Positions 18,485-27,899 are shown, numbered from the stretch's first letter. The stretch: DNA of 64,000 bases from Pararobbsia silviterrae (GCF_003628125.1 NZ_RBZU01000006.1:248001-312000), one strand, 5' to 3'. The notes: generated from the sequence alone by a model not told the origin. Numbers and translations: made by a program.

Positions 18485-18820
18485 GCAGGCCCCGTCGGTA
18501 TGGATATCGAAAGGAATGTAGGTGTTTTGTCAACGTCGAGCGATCGACATGAGCAGCCGCCCGAGTCTAGAGGCAGACAGGCTGATGCGACTGTATGGCG
18601 TCGCACAGACATCGTGCACGCACGGACGCGGATCGACTCGGTCATGCGGTCGGTTCATGCGCGAGCCTTTGCGTGCGCGGGTCTCGCGCAGCTCGATTCG
18701 TGTGCGTCGATCGATCGCGCGCACGTGGCTTTCGAGCAACCGGATCTGTGCGCCACGGCACTACACTTTGCATTCGCGTTTCACGACTCCACGCATGCCG
18801 TTTCATCGACGAGAGGACCC
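18485..18820. other. Divergent promoter region of the candidate conflict locus
   Basis: About 336 bases between the 777-residue gene and the NTPase gene. GAGAGGA just before 18821 sets the NTPase start. The NTPase reading frame stays open far upstream through this region into the opposite gene, but nothing there supports translation. No operator was recognised. Confidence 0.45.
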
Positions 18821-21800
18821 ATGGCCTCCCAGACGGATACCGTTCTCGGTCGCGCGAGGGTTGCCGCGCTGCCGACGCCGCTTGCGATCGCGATTGCCGA
18901 ATACGAACAGGACGACAAGACCGAAGCCGGCGAACGTGTGCACTTGCTCAAGCTGTGGCGCGCATGTGAAGCCGTCGAGCTCACGCTGCGCGTGCTGGTC
19001 GTGCTTTGCATCGGCGAACTTGTGTCGCGGAACCGATGGACGCCGGACGTCGTCGACATGCTGCGCGACCGGATCGACCGGCCGACGCTCGGACTCTGGA
19101 AGTCGATGCTGCTCGACCTCATCAAGGTTCTGCCGCGCGACGACACGGTGCTCGACGAGCTGCCCGGACTCGCGCAGGACATTGCCGAGTTCTTCGACGG
19201 CACGGGGCCGGCGCGCGGCGATCAGAACACGAATATGATCGCCTCGTTTTCGGCGCTCAGAAACCGGCTTGCGCATGGCGGCGGTTTGACGCACGAGGCC
19301 GCCGCGATGCTGCTGCGTAAATGGGAAGATCCCATCGACCTGTTTCTCGCGCGTTTCCTCTGGCTCGACAAGCTGACGTTCTACGCGCGTTCGCCGCAAG
19401 GCGCGCTCACGCTGTTACGCGGACAGAAGCCGGAGCGCACGAGCGAACCCGTCGCGCAGGCGCCGCTGCCGAACGACGACGAGATCGTCGTCGCGCGCGG
19501 CGGACGCAGTGTCGTGATCTGGCCGCTCGCGCGATACGGGATGCCGTGGGTCGCGAACCTCGATGCGCTGCCCGAAGACATCGTGGTCGAGATCTATGCG
19601 CGGCGCAGTTCCGTCGAAGGCTTCCACTACACGCCGATCGGTCTGGACGCGGCGTACTGGAGTTCGAGCCGCGCAAACGCGAGCGCGAAGTTTCTCGAGA
19701 TGTTCCCCCCGCAGGCGCGCGATGCCGATCGCACGGGCGACGACGCGGTCGAGAGCTTTCGTCGCGAGATCGGCAAGGATGCGAAATTGTTCGTCGGACG
19801 GCAGCACGTCCTGTCGCACGTGCTCGATCTCGTGCGCAGCCCGCCGCGTATTCCGCTTCCGCTGCTCTGGTTGTCGGGCAGTCCGGGCATGGGGAAATCG
19901 ACGCTGATCGCGAAGGTCGCGCATCGATTGATGTCGGAGCACGAGACGTTCGACGCACCGCTCACGATCGTGCCGTACCGGTTCAAGCGCGGCGATGCAC
20001 GATGTTCGCGCGAATATTTCTTCATGCTCGCGTCGCGTAGCCTGCGCCGCATCCAGAAGTCCGACGACGCGGCGGACTACAAGCTCGAAACGCTGCAGAG
20101 CGCGTTGCTGTCGCTCGCGCCCGGCGCGCAATGCGTGTTCATCCTCGACGGCATCGACGAGATCGACGATTTCGATCCCGCTTTTCTGACCGAGGTTTGC
20201 GTCAAGCTCGCGCGCGAATGCGCGCCGCGCGGCAACGTCACGTGGCTTTTGTCGGGCCGAGCCGAATCATCGAACTCGTCGCTCACGCGCAAGCTTCGCG
20301 ACGCAGGGGCCTACGACATCTTTCCCGATGGTCTCGAACCGATGCATGACGAGGACATTCGCGCGATCCTGCTCGACCAGATCGGACCCGCGCGCAACGT
20401 CCTGATCCGGAACGACACGATGAGCCGGACCGAACTCGGCACGCTGCCGCTGACGCAGGAGACGATCGCGATACTCGATACGGGCGTCGTGCCGCCCGAC
20501 GTACGCGATGCGTTTGCGAAATCCGGCATCGAATTCGGCGAGAAGGTCCGTTGCTATCCGATCCGGGAAGAGGGCGAAGGACGTGGCGATGGACAGGGTA
20601 AACAACGCGATAGAGGACACGACAAAGGACGACACAAAGGACGCAAGGGCAAGCACAGCGCGTCGTGGCTGCTCGACGAAGACGGCACGATGTTCTGCGT
20701 CGAACGCATGCCCGACAGGCTCGCCGTCTGCCGGTACACGACGGGCAGCACGTTCGTCGATCGCGTTCGGCAGAAGTCGGATGGCTTGCCGCTCTATTTG
20801 CGCTACGTGGTGCTCGATATCCTCGCCGGCCGCCTGTTCAAACTCGATGGTCGCGACCCGCTTCCCGACAAGCTCACGGGCTACTATCAGCAACTGCTCA
20901 AGCAGCATGCGATCGGGACCGAGTACACGCTGCTCACGCCAGTGCTCTGTCTGATCGCGGTCGCCAAGGAGCCGTTGTCGAAGGAACAACTGCTCATGCG
21001 CATCCGCGGCGAGTTGTCGACGTCGGGCGATCCCGAAGCCTGGTTCGAAACGGTCATTCTGAGGCTTTCGTCGATGCTGCGCGGCGGCCGCGACGTGCAG
21101 GCCGGCGGCGCGCGCATCGGCAGCGGGTATAGCCTGTATCACGAGTCGCTGCGCCAGCATCTCGAGACCGATGCGGCGACGATCGACGCAGTGAAGCGCG
21201 CTCGCGAATGGGTCGTCGGTCTCGCGCGCGACTCCGCGTTCTCGCTGGAGCGCGCGGGGCCGTTCGCCGCGTACTTCGCGCGTCATGGGGTCACGCATCT
21301 GCTCGAAGCCGGCCAGCTCGCCGACGCCGTTGCGCTGCTCAATCAGCTCAAGGTGCGCACCGAGTGGCGGCATGACGTACCGCGCGGGTATCTGTCGTCG
21401 GTGACGAGCCGCAAGGTCGGACTCGCGCTCTCGCACTGGCTCGGTCAATGGGCCTCGCACGAATTGTCCGATCAGGAGCGTACGCAGCGCGACGACGTGA
21501 TCAAGGCGATGTCGCCGCTCGCGCTCGCGAACATCATCTTCGATACCTATGAAACGGGGATCTACAGCGCGGTGCTGCGCATCCTCATCGAATTCAACTA
21601 CGACGTATGGTGGAAGCCGAATCGAGAGCGGATCCGCGATCGCTTCATCACGTCGATCGATATCGTCGCCAAACATACGGTGGGGGAGGCGCTCAGTGAC
21701 GTCTTCGCGGCTGCGGGCGCGCCGGCGCAGCGCGACAGACTGCTCGCGGACATCAAGGCGATGGCGCGCAGTCCGAATATCGACGAGCGCGAAGCGGCCG

Positions 21801-22885
21801 GTTACGCGCTCCAGGAGATCTTCCTGGACGAGCCCGAGTTGATCGATCTCGATGTGATCGAGCGCTGGGCGTCGAGCCCGACCAATATCGAGCGCATGAT
21901 TCTTGGTGAATTCGTCGTGAGCTTCGCGCATGCGGACCCGGCCGCGCTTGCGCTTCACATCGCGAACGAGCCCGCGTGGCAGCCTTTCTTTGCGCCGATC
22001 TGGGAGAACAACGCGCTCGACGTCGACGATTTTCATGTGCTCATGACACCGCGCGCGGCGCATGATCGGCGCGTATCGGATTGCGCAAACGAACATGCCG
22101 CGACGCGCGCGAAGCTCGATCGTCTGCTCGCCGACCCGTATATCCGCGCGGACGGCGACCCCGACCGGCCGCTCGTCGCGCTGCTCGAAGGCTACGACAC
22201 GCTGTCCGCGGGCGATCCGATCGTGCGCGCCGCCGTCCCGGCGCTGCACGCCGCGCTTCAGGAGAAGAAGCGCGAGACGCGGCGCATCGTGCTCGACATC
22301 ATCAAGGTGCTGTTCTCGCACTCGTTCTGGGCCGTCGCCGAGGCCGCGACATCGGTCGTCGCGGATCTCGTGCACGAAGACATCGACAATCTGAGCTTGA
22401 TCGACGAGTTGCTCGCCGAGCCTGATGCGTATTGGCGCGTGCGTTACGGCATCGTCGACGCGGCCTTCAACGTGCGCGAATTCGACGGCTATCAGCGGCT
22501 GCGGCGCGCGCTTCGCGCGAACTTCGCGCATGCGAACGCACGCGTGCGCGGCATTTGCCTCGACGAATTTTTCGCATGGGTCCGGCTTGCCGAACCGTCG
22601 GAACGCCTTGCGATCCTGCGCGAGTTCGAACAGCCGCTGCGCGCGGCGATCGAGCATGCAAGCGATTGTTGGGAGCTCGAGTATCTGTATCTTGTGTTCG
22701 CGCTGCTCGATCGCGATGGCGAGGACGTCGGTCAATGGCTCGGTCCGGACCAACGCTATGCACGCTACTTTGGCGATGTCGCGCGCGATCCGTTCTATAA
22801 GCTCGATCGCCAGGCGTTTCTGCTGCGCATCGACGCGATCCGTATGGCCGAGCTCATGAACACGAAGCGGGAGGCTTGTCGATGA
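18821..22885 (+). CDS. HEPN-like/STAND (NACHT-type) NTPase with helical-repeat C-terminus
   Basis: A 1354-residue multidomain signalling ATPase. Residues about 40-185 are helical and end in RNRLAHGG (R147, H152), the RN-x3-H arrangement of HEPN domains. The NTPase core begins at FVGRQ (about 325) with Walker A GSPGMGKST (353-361), Walker B CVFILDGIDEIDD (438-450), a WLLSGR strand (475-480) and the STAND-type GLPL motif (655-658). A basic Gly/Lys/Arg/His-rich insert occupies about 583-615. The C-terminal half (about 800-1350) is alpha-helical and looks like HEAT/TPR-type repeats. This layout is typical of bacterial immune or programmed-death NTPases, with the repeats sensing and the HEPN acting as a possible RNase. 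Its stop overlaps the amine oxidase ATG. GAGAGGA supports the start. Confidence 0.8.
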   Translation: MASQTDTVLGRARVAALPTPLAIAIAEYEQDDKTEAGERVHLLKLWRACEAVELTLRVLVVLCIGELVSRNRWTPDVVDMLRDRIDRPTLGLWKSMLLDLIKVLPRDDTVLDELPGLAQDIAEFFDGTGPARGDQNTNMIASFSALRNRLAHGGGLTHEAAAMLLRKWEDPIDLFLARFLWLDKLTFYARSPQGALTLLRGQKPERTSEPVAQAPLPNDDEIVVARGGRSVVIWPLARYGMPWVANLDALPEDIVVEIYARRSSVEGFHYTPIGLDAAYWSSSRANASAKFLEMFPPQARDADRTGDDAVESFRREIGKDAKLFVGRQHVLSHVLDLVRSPPRIPLPLLWLSGSPGMGKSTLIAKVAHRLMSEHETFDAPLTIVPYRFKRGDARCSREYFFMLASRSLRRIQKSDDAADYKLETLQSALLSLAPGAQCVFILDGIDEIDDFDPAFLTEVCVKLARECAPRGNVTWLLSGRAESSNSSLTRKLRDAGAYDIFPDGLEPMHDEDIRAILLDQIGPARNVLIRNDTMSRTELGTLPLTQETIAILDTGVVPPDVRDAFAKSGIEFGEKVRCYPIREEGEGRGDGQGKQRDRGHDKGRHKGRKGKHSASWLLDEDGTMFCVERMPDRLAVCRYTTGSTFVDRVRQKSDGLPLYLRYVVLDILAGRLFKLDGRDPLPDKLTGYYQQLLKQHAIGTEYTLLTPVLCLIAVAKEPLSKEQLLMRIRGELSTSGDPEAWFETVILRLSSMLRGGRDVQAGGARIGSGYSLYHESLRQHLETDAATIDAVKRAREWVVGLARDSAFSLERAGPFAAYFARHGVTHLLEAGQLADAVALLNQLKVRTEWRHDVPRGYLSSVTSRKVGLALSHWLGQWASHELSDQERTQRDDVIKAMSPLALANIIFDTYETGIYSAVLRILIEFNYDVWWKPNRERIRDRFITSIDIVAKHTVGEALSDVFAAAGAPAQRDRLLADIKAMARSPNIDEREAAGYALQEIFLDEPELIDLDVIERWASSPTNIERMILGEFVVSFAHADPAALALHIANEPAWQPFFAPIWENNALDVDDFHVLMTPRAAHDRRVSDCANEHAATRAKLDRLLADPYIRADGDPDRPLVALLEGYDTLSAGDPIVRAAVPALHAALQEKKRETRRIVLDIIKVLFSHSFWAVAEAATSVVADLVHEDIDNLSLIDELLAEPDAYWRVRYGIVDAAFNVREFDGYQRLRRALRANFAHANARVRGICLDEFFAWVRLAEPSERLAILREFEQPLRAAIEHASDCWELEYLYLVFALLDRDGEDVGQWLGPDQRYARYFGDVARDPFYKLDRQAFLLRIDAIRMAELMNTKREACR

Positions 22886-24312
22886 GCGCCGCATCTTCGA
22901 CGCAAGACGTGGCGCGTGATCCGGATCCCGCGTCGCGCACGGCGCGGCATGCGCGCCCGCGCGTCGCGATCGTCGGCGCCGGCCTCGCCGGCCTGAGCGC
23001 CGCGTGGTCGCTTGAACAAGCGGGCATCGAAGCGGTTGTCTATGAAGCGTCGTCGCGCGTCGGCGGCCGTGTCGAATCGCTCGTCGATCGGCTCGGCACG
23101 GGACTCGTGACCGAACTCGGCGGTGAATTCATCGACAGTACGCATGCCGATCTGCTCGGGCTCGTCGAGGCCTTCGATCTGCCGCTCATCGATACGGAGG
23201 CGACGTCCGAACTGACCTTGACGCCGTCGTATTACTTCGCGGGCGCGCACTATTCGGAAGCTCAGGTCGCGAGTGAATTCGCGGGTCTCGCCGCGCGGAT
23301 GCGCATCGACGTCGATACGCTTTCGCCGGTGATCTCGGCGTTCCGGCATGCGCCGGCCGACGTCCGTCTCGATCGGATGTCGATCGCCGACTATCTCGAT
23401 CACGCGGGCGCGAGCGGTTGGCTGCGCCGTTTGCTCGAAGTCGCTTATACGACCGAGTACGGTTCGGAGCTCGGCGAGCAATCGTGCTTGAACATGCTTT
23501 CGATGTTGTCGCTCGACGCAAGCGACGGCGACGAGGCGTTCAGCGTATTCGGCGGCAGCGACGAACGCTTCAAGGTGCGCGGCGGCAACGAGCGCATCGT
23601 GCGCGAACTCGCGGCGCGTCTGCACGATCGGATCGAACTCGCGTGTCGGCTCGTTTCGGTGCGCGAACACGGCGCGGGCTATCGGCTTAACTTCGATCGC
23701 GAGCACGGCGGCAAGGAAATCGACGCCGACTTCGTCGTGCTCGCGATTCCGTTCACGGTCTTGCGCGAGGTCGAATTGCCGCTTAGCCTTCCGCCGTCCA
23801 AGCGTCTCGCGATCGATACGCTCGGCTACGGCAGCGGAGAAAAGCTCGTCGTCGGCCTCTCGGCGCCGGTTTGGCGAGACCAGGGCCGCGACGGCGGCGC
23901 GTACTCGGATCTCGCGTTCCAGACGGGCTGGGATTCGGGCCGCATGCAGGCAACGGGCAGCGCGTACGCGTTCTTTCTCGGCGGCGCGACGGGCGCGCGG
24001 CTCACGGCGAGCGATCCGGCTGCGCTCGCGGGACGGTATCTGCGCGAGGCGGATGCGATGTTTCCCGGCATCGAGGCCGCGTATACGGGTCTCAGCGTCG
24101 CGACGCAGTGGCGCGCGAATCCGTTCTCGCGCGGATCGTATTCGAATTTCAAGCCCGGACAATGGACGACGCTCGCGGGCTGGGAGGGCGCGCCCGTGGG
24201 TAATCTGTTGTTCGCGGGCGAGCATTGCAGCCTCGAATTCCAGGGCTTTATGAACGGCGCCGTCGAGTCGGGCCGGCGCGCCGCGGAGACGATCGTCGCG
24301 CGAGTCGGCTAG
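22882..24312 (+). CDS. Flavin monoamine oxidase-family FAD oxidoreductase
   Basis: An FAD-dependent amine oxidase of about 476 residues. The N-terminal Rossmann motif VAIVGAGLAGLSAAWSLEQAG is followed by VVYEASSRVGGRVES, the family's second FAD-contact region. The C-terminal flavin motif reads LLFAGEHCSLEFQGFMNGAVESGRRAA. It would oxidise an amine, polyamine or amino acid to an imine plus hydrogen peroxide; the substrate is unknown. No signal peptide is seen. The ATG at 22882 overlaps the NTPase stop (ATGA) and has GGGAGG upstream, so the two genes are translationally coupled. That coupling ties a redox enzyme to a STAND NTPase. Confidence 0.9.
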   Translation: MSAASSTQDVARDPDPASRTARHARPRVAIVGAGLAGLSAAWSLEQAGIEAVVYEASSRVGGRVESLVDRLGTGLVTELGGEFIDSTHADLLGLVEAFDLPLIDTEATSELTLTPSYYFAGAHYSEAQVASEFAGLAARMRIDVDTLSPVISAFRHAPADVRLDRMSIADYLDHAGASGWLRRLLEVAYTTEYGSELGEQSCLNMLSMLSLDASDGDEAFSVFGGSDERFKVRGGNERIVRELAARLHDRIELACRLVSVREHGAGYRLNFDREHGGKEIDADFVVLAIPFTVLREVELPLSLPPSKRLAIDTLGYGSGEKLVVGLSAPVWRDQGRDGGAYSDLAFQTGWDSGRMQATGSAYAFFLGGATGARLTASDPAALAGRYLREADAMFPGIEAAYTGLSVATQWRANPFSRGSYSNFKPGQWTTLAGWEGAPVGNLLFAGEHCSLEFQGFMNGAVESGRRAAETIVARVG

Positions 24313-24439
24313 TCGCGTCACCCGCGCGGCCGCGAACCCTGCCAAAGAGTGGCGATCTGGAGCAATAAAATCGACGAATAACGTATTTCCGCCATCGCTT
24401 TCATGCGTGTGTATCGCGGGTATGCGAAACTTAGACGAT

Positions 24440-24458
24440 TTAAATAATAATTATTCTC
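24440..24458 (+). promoter_or_regulatory. Fur box upstream of the siderophore-export ABC gene
   Basis: TTAAATAATAATTATTCTC matches the 19-bp E. coli Fur consensus at 13 positions by eye, in an AT-rich island inside high-GC DNA. It lies 48-66 bases upstream of the chosen ATG of the exporter, fitting iron repression of that gene and the ATPase gene after it. Confidence 0.75.
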
Positions 24459-24505
24459 ATTGCATTCCGAGTCGAATCGGTCTCCCGCAAGCCCTTTTGA
24501 ATACG

Positions 24506-26215
24506 ATGCGTACTCTCTGGTTTTTGGTTAAAGGCTCGCGCATGCGGCTCGTGCTCGCGATGGGCATGAGTCTGGCAAGCGGTTTTGGTAATGCGGCGCT
24601 CGTCGCGCTGATCAATCAGGCGCTCGTCGCGACGAGCGCGCAGCTCATCGGCCTCGGCTGGCGGTTTTTGATGATCGGCGTCGCGGTGCTCATCACGCGC
24701 ACGGGTTCTCAGGCGTTGTTCATGAGCCTCGGGCAGGATGCGAAGGCGAGGCTGCGGATGCAGACCATCGACCGGATCGCGGCCGCGCCGTACATCCATG
24801 TCGAGCGCCAAGGTTCGTCGCGCTCGCTGAGCGTGCTCACGCAGGATCTCGATGCGATCGTCGTACTGTTCGTCGGTCTGCCGGGTCTCGTGATGAACGC
24901 GGCGCTCATCGCCGGGTGCCTCGTCTACCTCGGCATGTTGTCGCTCCAGGTGCTCGGGCTTGCGGCGGTGACGCTGTGCCTGGGGTCGGCGGGCTTTCAC
25001 TTCGCGAATACGCGCGGCCTGTTCCATCTGCGCAATTCGCGGCGCCGCGAAGACTCGCTCGTCCGGCATTTCCGCGCGTTGTTCGACGGCGCGAAGGAAC
25101 TGAAACTGCATCGCGCACGCATGCGCGAGTTCGTCGATACGACGCTTGCGACCAATGTCGAAGCCGTGCGCGTGCAACGCACGCGCGGCTATGTGCTTTA
25201 TATGGCCGCGGCAAGCTGGGGCAGCTTTATTTTCTTTGCGTTCATCGGCATCGTGCTGTTCGTGCTCACACGTTATGTGCCGGTCACCGCGCATATGCTG
25301 TCGGGCTTCGCGATGACCGTGCTCTACATGATCGTGCCGATCGAGGGCGTGTTGTCGGCCATTCCGAATCTGAGCACGGCACGTGTCGCGCTCGAACGCG
25401 TCGAGCAGCTCAACGCGGAGTTGCCGGGCGAAGCCAGCGATCCCGTACCGCATGTCGAATCGTTCGAACGCATCGTGTTCGAAGGCATCACGCATCGCTA
25501 CTTCCGCGAAAAGGAAAACGAGGTTTTCACGCTCGGTCCGATCGACCTGAGTTTCCGTCCCGGCGAACTCGTCTTCGTGATCGGTGGCAACGGCAGCGGC
25601 AAGACGACGCTCGCGAAGCTCATCGTCGGGCTCTATGCGCCCGAAAGCGGGCGGATCGTGCTCGACGGACGCGAGATCGGCGAAGCGCAGCGCGATATGT
25701 TCCGCCAGCACTTTTCCGTCGTGTTCAGCGATTTCTTTCTGTTCGATACGCTGCTCGGCATCCAGGTCGGCGCGATCGATGCGCTCGCGCACGAACTGCT
25801 CGATGCGCTTCAGCTCTCGCACAAGGTCACGGTCGAGAACGGCGTGTTTTCGACGCTCGAACTGTCGCAGGGTCAGCGCAAGCGGCTCGCCTTGCTCGTC
25901 TCGTACCTCGAAGACCGGCCGTTCTATCTGTTCGACGAATGGGCCGCGGACCAGGATCCGCTGTTCAAGGACGTGTTCTATCGGCGCTTGCTGCCGGAAC
26001 TCAAGGCCAAGGGCAAAACGGTCGTCGTCATCACGCACGACGACCGCTATTTCCATCTCGCCGATCGCTACATCAAGCTCGATTTCGGGCAGATCGTCGC
26101 GCAGGGCGAGGGCGAGGCCTTATCCGCGGCCGCATCGCTTGCCGGCGCCGCAGCGCCCCGGGCCCCGCAGGAGCCCGCTGCATCCGCGCCTACCCCTGCA
26201 CCCGCGCGCGCCTAG
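24506..26215 (+). CDS. Cyclic-peptide/siderophore export ABC transporter (PvdE/OrbE type)
   Basis: A fused permease-ATPase half-transporter of the cyclic peptide exporter family (PvdE, SyrD, Burkholderia OrbE), about 569 residues. The N-terminal 300 residues hold six helices. The nucleotide-binding domain has Walker A GGNGSGKTT, a degenerate signature LSQGQRKRL and Walker B FYLFDEWAADQDP; the final D-rich form with EWAADQ is typical of this family. It likely exports a peptide siderophore or precursor across the inner membrane. The start is placed downstream of the Fur box at MRTLWFLVKGSR. The frame is open 33 codons upstream, but that would include the operator. No NRPS genes are nearby. Confidence 0.85.
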   Translation: MRTLWFLVKGSRMRLVLAMGMSLASGFGNAALVALINQALVATSAQLIGLGWRFLMIGVAVLITRTGSQALFMSLGQDAKARLRMQTIDRIAAAPYIHVERQGSSRSLSVLTQDLDAIVVLFVGLPGLVMNAALIAGCLVYLGMLSLQVLGLAAVTLCLGSAGFHFANTRGLFHLRNSRRREDSLVRHFRALFDGAKELKLHRARMREFVDTTLATNVEAVRVQRTRGYVLYMAAASWGSFIFFAFIGIVLFVLTRYVPVTAHMLSGFAMTVLYMIVPIEGVLSAIPNLSTARVALERVEQLNAELPGEASDPVPHVESFERIVFEGITHRYFREKENEVFTLGPIDLSFRPGELVFVIGGNGSGKTTLAKLIVGLYAPESGRIVLDGREIGEAQRDMFRQHFSVVFSDFFLFDTLLGIQVGAIDALAHELLDALQLSHKVTVENGVFSTLELSQGQRKRLALLVSYLEDRPFYLFDEWAADQDPLFKDVFYRRLLPELKAKGKTVVVITHDDRYFHLADRYIKLDFGQIVAQGEGEALSAAASLAGAAAPRAPQEPAASAPTPAPARA

Positions 26216-26231
26216 CGGCGCCTGACTCTCG

Positions 26232-27044
26232 ATGACCATGCATTCGCCCGACACCGCTGCTTTGTCCGCCGTTCCGCTGTTCGAACTCGAACGCGTTCAC
26301 TTCGATATCGGCGCGAGACGTCTGCTCGACGATATCTCGCTGTCGATTCCGCGCGAATGCGTGACGGGCTTGATCGGTCATAACGGGTCGGGCAAGACGA
26401 CGTTGATGGCGATGCTCGCGCGCCATCGCGATCCGCATCGCGGCGCGATCCGGTTCGACGGCAAGCCCATCGCGTCATGGAAGCCGCGCGAGTTTGCGCG
26501 CCGTGTCGCGCATCTGCCGCAATACACGCCGTCGACCGACGGCATGCTCGTGCGCGAACTCGTCGCGCTCGGCCGGTATCCGTGGCACGGCAGCCTCGGC
26601 GCGTTCGGCGAGCGCGATCGCGAGCGCGTCGCGGCCGCGATGGAGATGACGGATGTCGCGCAGTTCGCGGACCGTCAGGTCGATAGTCTGTCGGGCGGCG
26701 AGCGCCAGCGCGTCTGGCTCGCGATGCTCATCGCGCAGGACAGTCATTGCCTGTTGCTCGACGAGCCGACCTCGGCGCTCGATATCGCGCATCAGATCGA
26801 AGTGCTCGAACTCGTGCGCACGCTCTGCACGCAGCGCGGCATCGCGGCGGTCATCGTGCTTCACGACATCAATATGGCCGCGCGTTTCTGCGACCGGATC
26901 GTCGCGCTGCGCGAGGGCAAGATCCTCATGCACGGCACGCCGTCGGAGCTGCTGACCGAAGCGAATCTCGAAGCGATCTACGGATTACCGATGCACGTGC
27001 TGCGCGACCCCGTCAACGGACGCTTCGTCAGCGTGCCGCAGTAA
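26232..27044 (+). CDS. Iron-siderophore ABC transporter ATP-binding protein (FepC/FhuC/OrbC type)
   Basis: The cytoplasmic ATPase subunit of a ferric-siderophore importer, about 270 residues. Walker A GHNGSGKTT, the Q-loop LPQYTP, signature LSGGERQRVWLAML, Walker B LLLDEPTSALD and H-loop VLHDINMAARFCDRI are all in place. The phrase LGRYPWHG is characteristic of the FecE/FhuC/BtuD class. It follows the exporter after 16 bases and so should share its Fur control. The cognate permease and binding protein are missing. The set looks like a fragment of an ornibactin-type locus. Confidence 0.88.
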   Translation: MTMHSPDTAALSAVPLFELERVHFDIGARRLLDDISLSIPRECVTGLIGHNGSGKTTLMAMLARHRDPHRGAIRFDGKPIASWKPREFARRVAHLPQYTPSTDGMLVRELVALGRYPWHGSLGAFGERDRERVAAAMEMTDVAQFADRQVDSLSGGERQRVWLAMLIAQDSHCLLLDEPTSALDIAHQIEVLELVRTLCTQRGIAAVIVLHDINMAARFCDRIVALREGKILMHGTPSELLTEANLEAIYGLPMHVLRDPVNGRFVSVPQ

Positions 27045-27370
27045 TCGGCTGGCCGGATCAAGAGGGGATCGCTCGGCAACGGGAATCTCCCGCGGGTTTC
27101 GACGTTCCTCCAGGTTCGATGTCCTGCCAGGCGCGATTTCCCACTCCATGCCTCCGCTCATCGAGGGCGGTCGTTCATCAAGGTCGGTCCCCCGTCAAAG
27201 GCCGCCTGCGCCGATAAATGGGAATGATTTGCTTTGTCACGACCATTCGCGGCGTATTCGCGCGGACCGTCTATGCTCGTTGAAGACTTCGCGTCGGGCG
27301 CCGCGCGCCGCGCATCGCGTGCCATCGCGAAGTCCGTCGACGTGCGATCCGCTCAACGAACGGGAGGCGT
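27045..27370. other. Intergenic region before the bacterioferritin gene
   Basis: About 326 bases without a supported gene. An ATGGGAATGATTTGCTTTG stretch (27218-27236) resembles a Fur site only weakly. GGGAGG lies just before the bfr ATG. Nothing else was recognised. Confidence 0.4.
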
Positions 27371-27850
27371 ATGCAATCCGATCCGAAGGTCATCGAATAT
27401 CTGAACGCCGAGCTGAAGAACGAGCTCACCGCGATCAACCAGTATTTCCTGCACGCACGGCTCTACAAGCACTGGGGACTCGAGGCGCTCGGCAAACACG
27501 AGTATGACGAGTCGATCGACGAGATGAAGCATGCGGACAAACTCATCGAGCGGATCCTCATGCTCGACGGGCTGCCGAACCTGCAGGACCTGAGCAAGCT
27601 GCTCATCGGCGAGCACACGCAGGAAGTGCTCGAATGCGATCTCAAGCTCGAACGGACCGCGCAGGCGACATGCAAGGAAGCGATCGTCTATTGCGAATCG
27701 GTCAGGGATTTCGTCTCGCGCGAGATCTTCGTCGAGATCCTCGACGACACCGAGGAACATATCGACTGGCTTGAAATCCAGATCGGCCTCATCGAGAAGC
27801 TCGGCATCGCGAACTACCAGCAATCCGCGATGGGCAGTCTCGGCAGCTAG
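27371..27850 (+). CDS. bfr: Bacterioferritin
   Basis: A haem-containing iron-storage ferritin of 159 residues, the usual length, forming a 24-mer shell in the cytoplasm. The four-helix bundle is clear. Ferroxidase residues E18, E51, H54, E94 and H130 and the haem ligand M52 are present. The position matching E127 of E. coli Bfr is T in DDTEEHIDW, with Glu at the next two positions; I believe other Burkholderia Bfr proteins share this. GGGAGG precedes the ATG. Its position after the Fur-controlled genes makes this a small iron-handling island. Confidence 0.94.
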   Translation: MQSDPKVIEYLNAELKNELTAINQYFLHARLYKHWGLEALGKHEYDESIDEMKHADKLIERILMLDGLPNLQDLSKLLIGEHTQEVLECDLKLERTAQATCKEAIVYCESVRDFVSREIFVEILDDTEEHIDWLEIQIGLIEKLGIANYQQSAMGSLGS

Positions 27851-27899
27851 GCTAGAGGCTAGAGGCGTAATCGATCAAGGGCGCACTCGGAGACCGGCG

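Noticed and set aside
17258-18820. Upstream extension of the NTPase reading frame by 521 codons
   Set aside because: It lies opposite the 777-residue gene, has shadow-type composition, and the ATG at 18821 has a good ribosome-binding site.
20267-22894. 875-codon open frame antisense to the NTPase
   Set aside because: Arg-rich shadow translation with no motifs. High-GC genes commonly leave such open antisense frames.
16151-24312. Calling the locus a recently acquired defence island
   Set aside because: GC content and codon use look like the flanks, and no integrase, att site or tRNA boundary is visible, so recent transfer cannot be claimed.
27211-27236. Possible Fur box upstream of bacterioferritin
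   Set aside because: Only about 9 of 19 positions match the consensus. Too weak to annotate.
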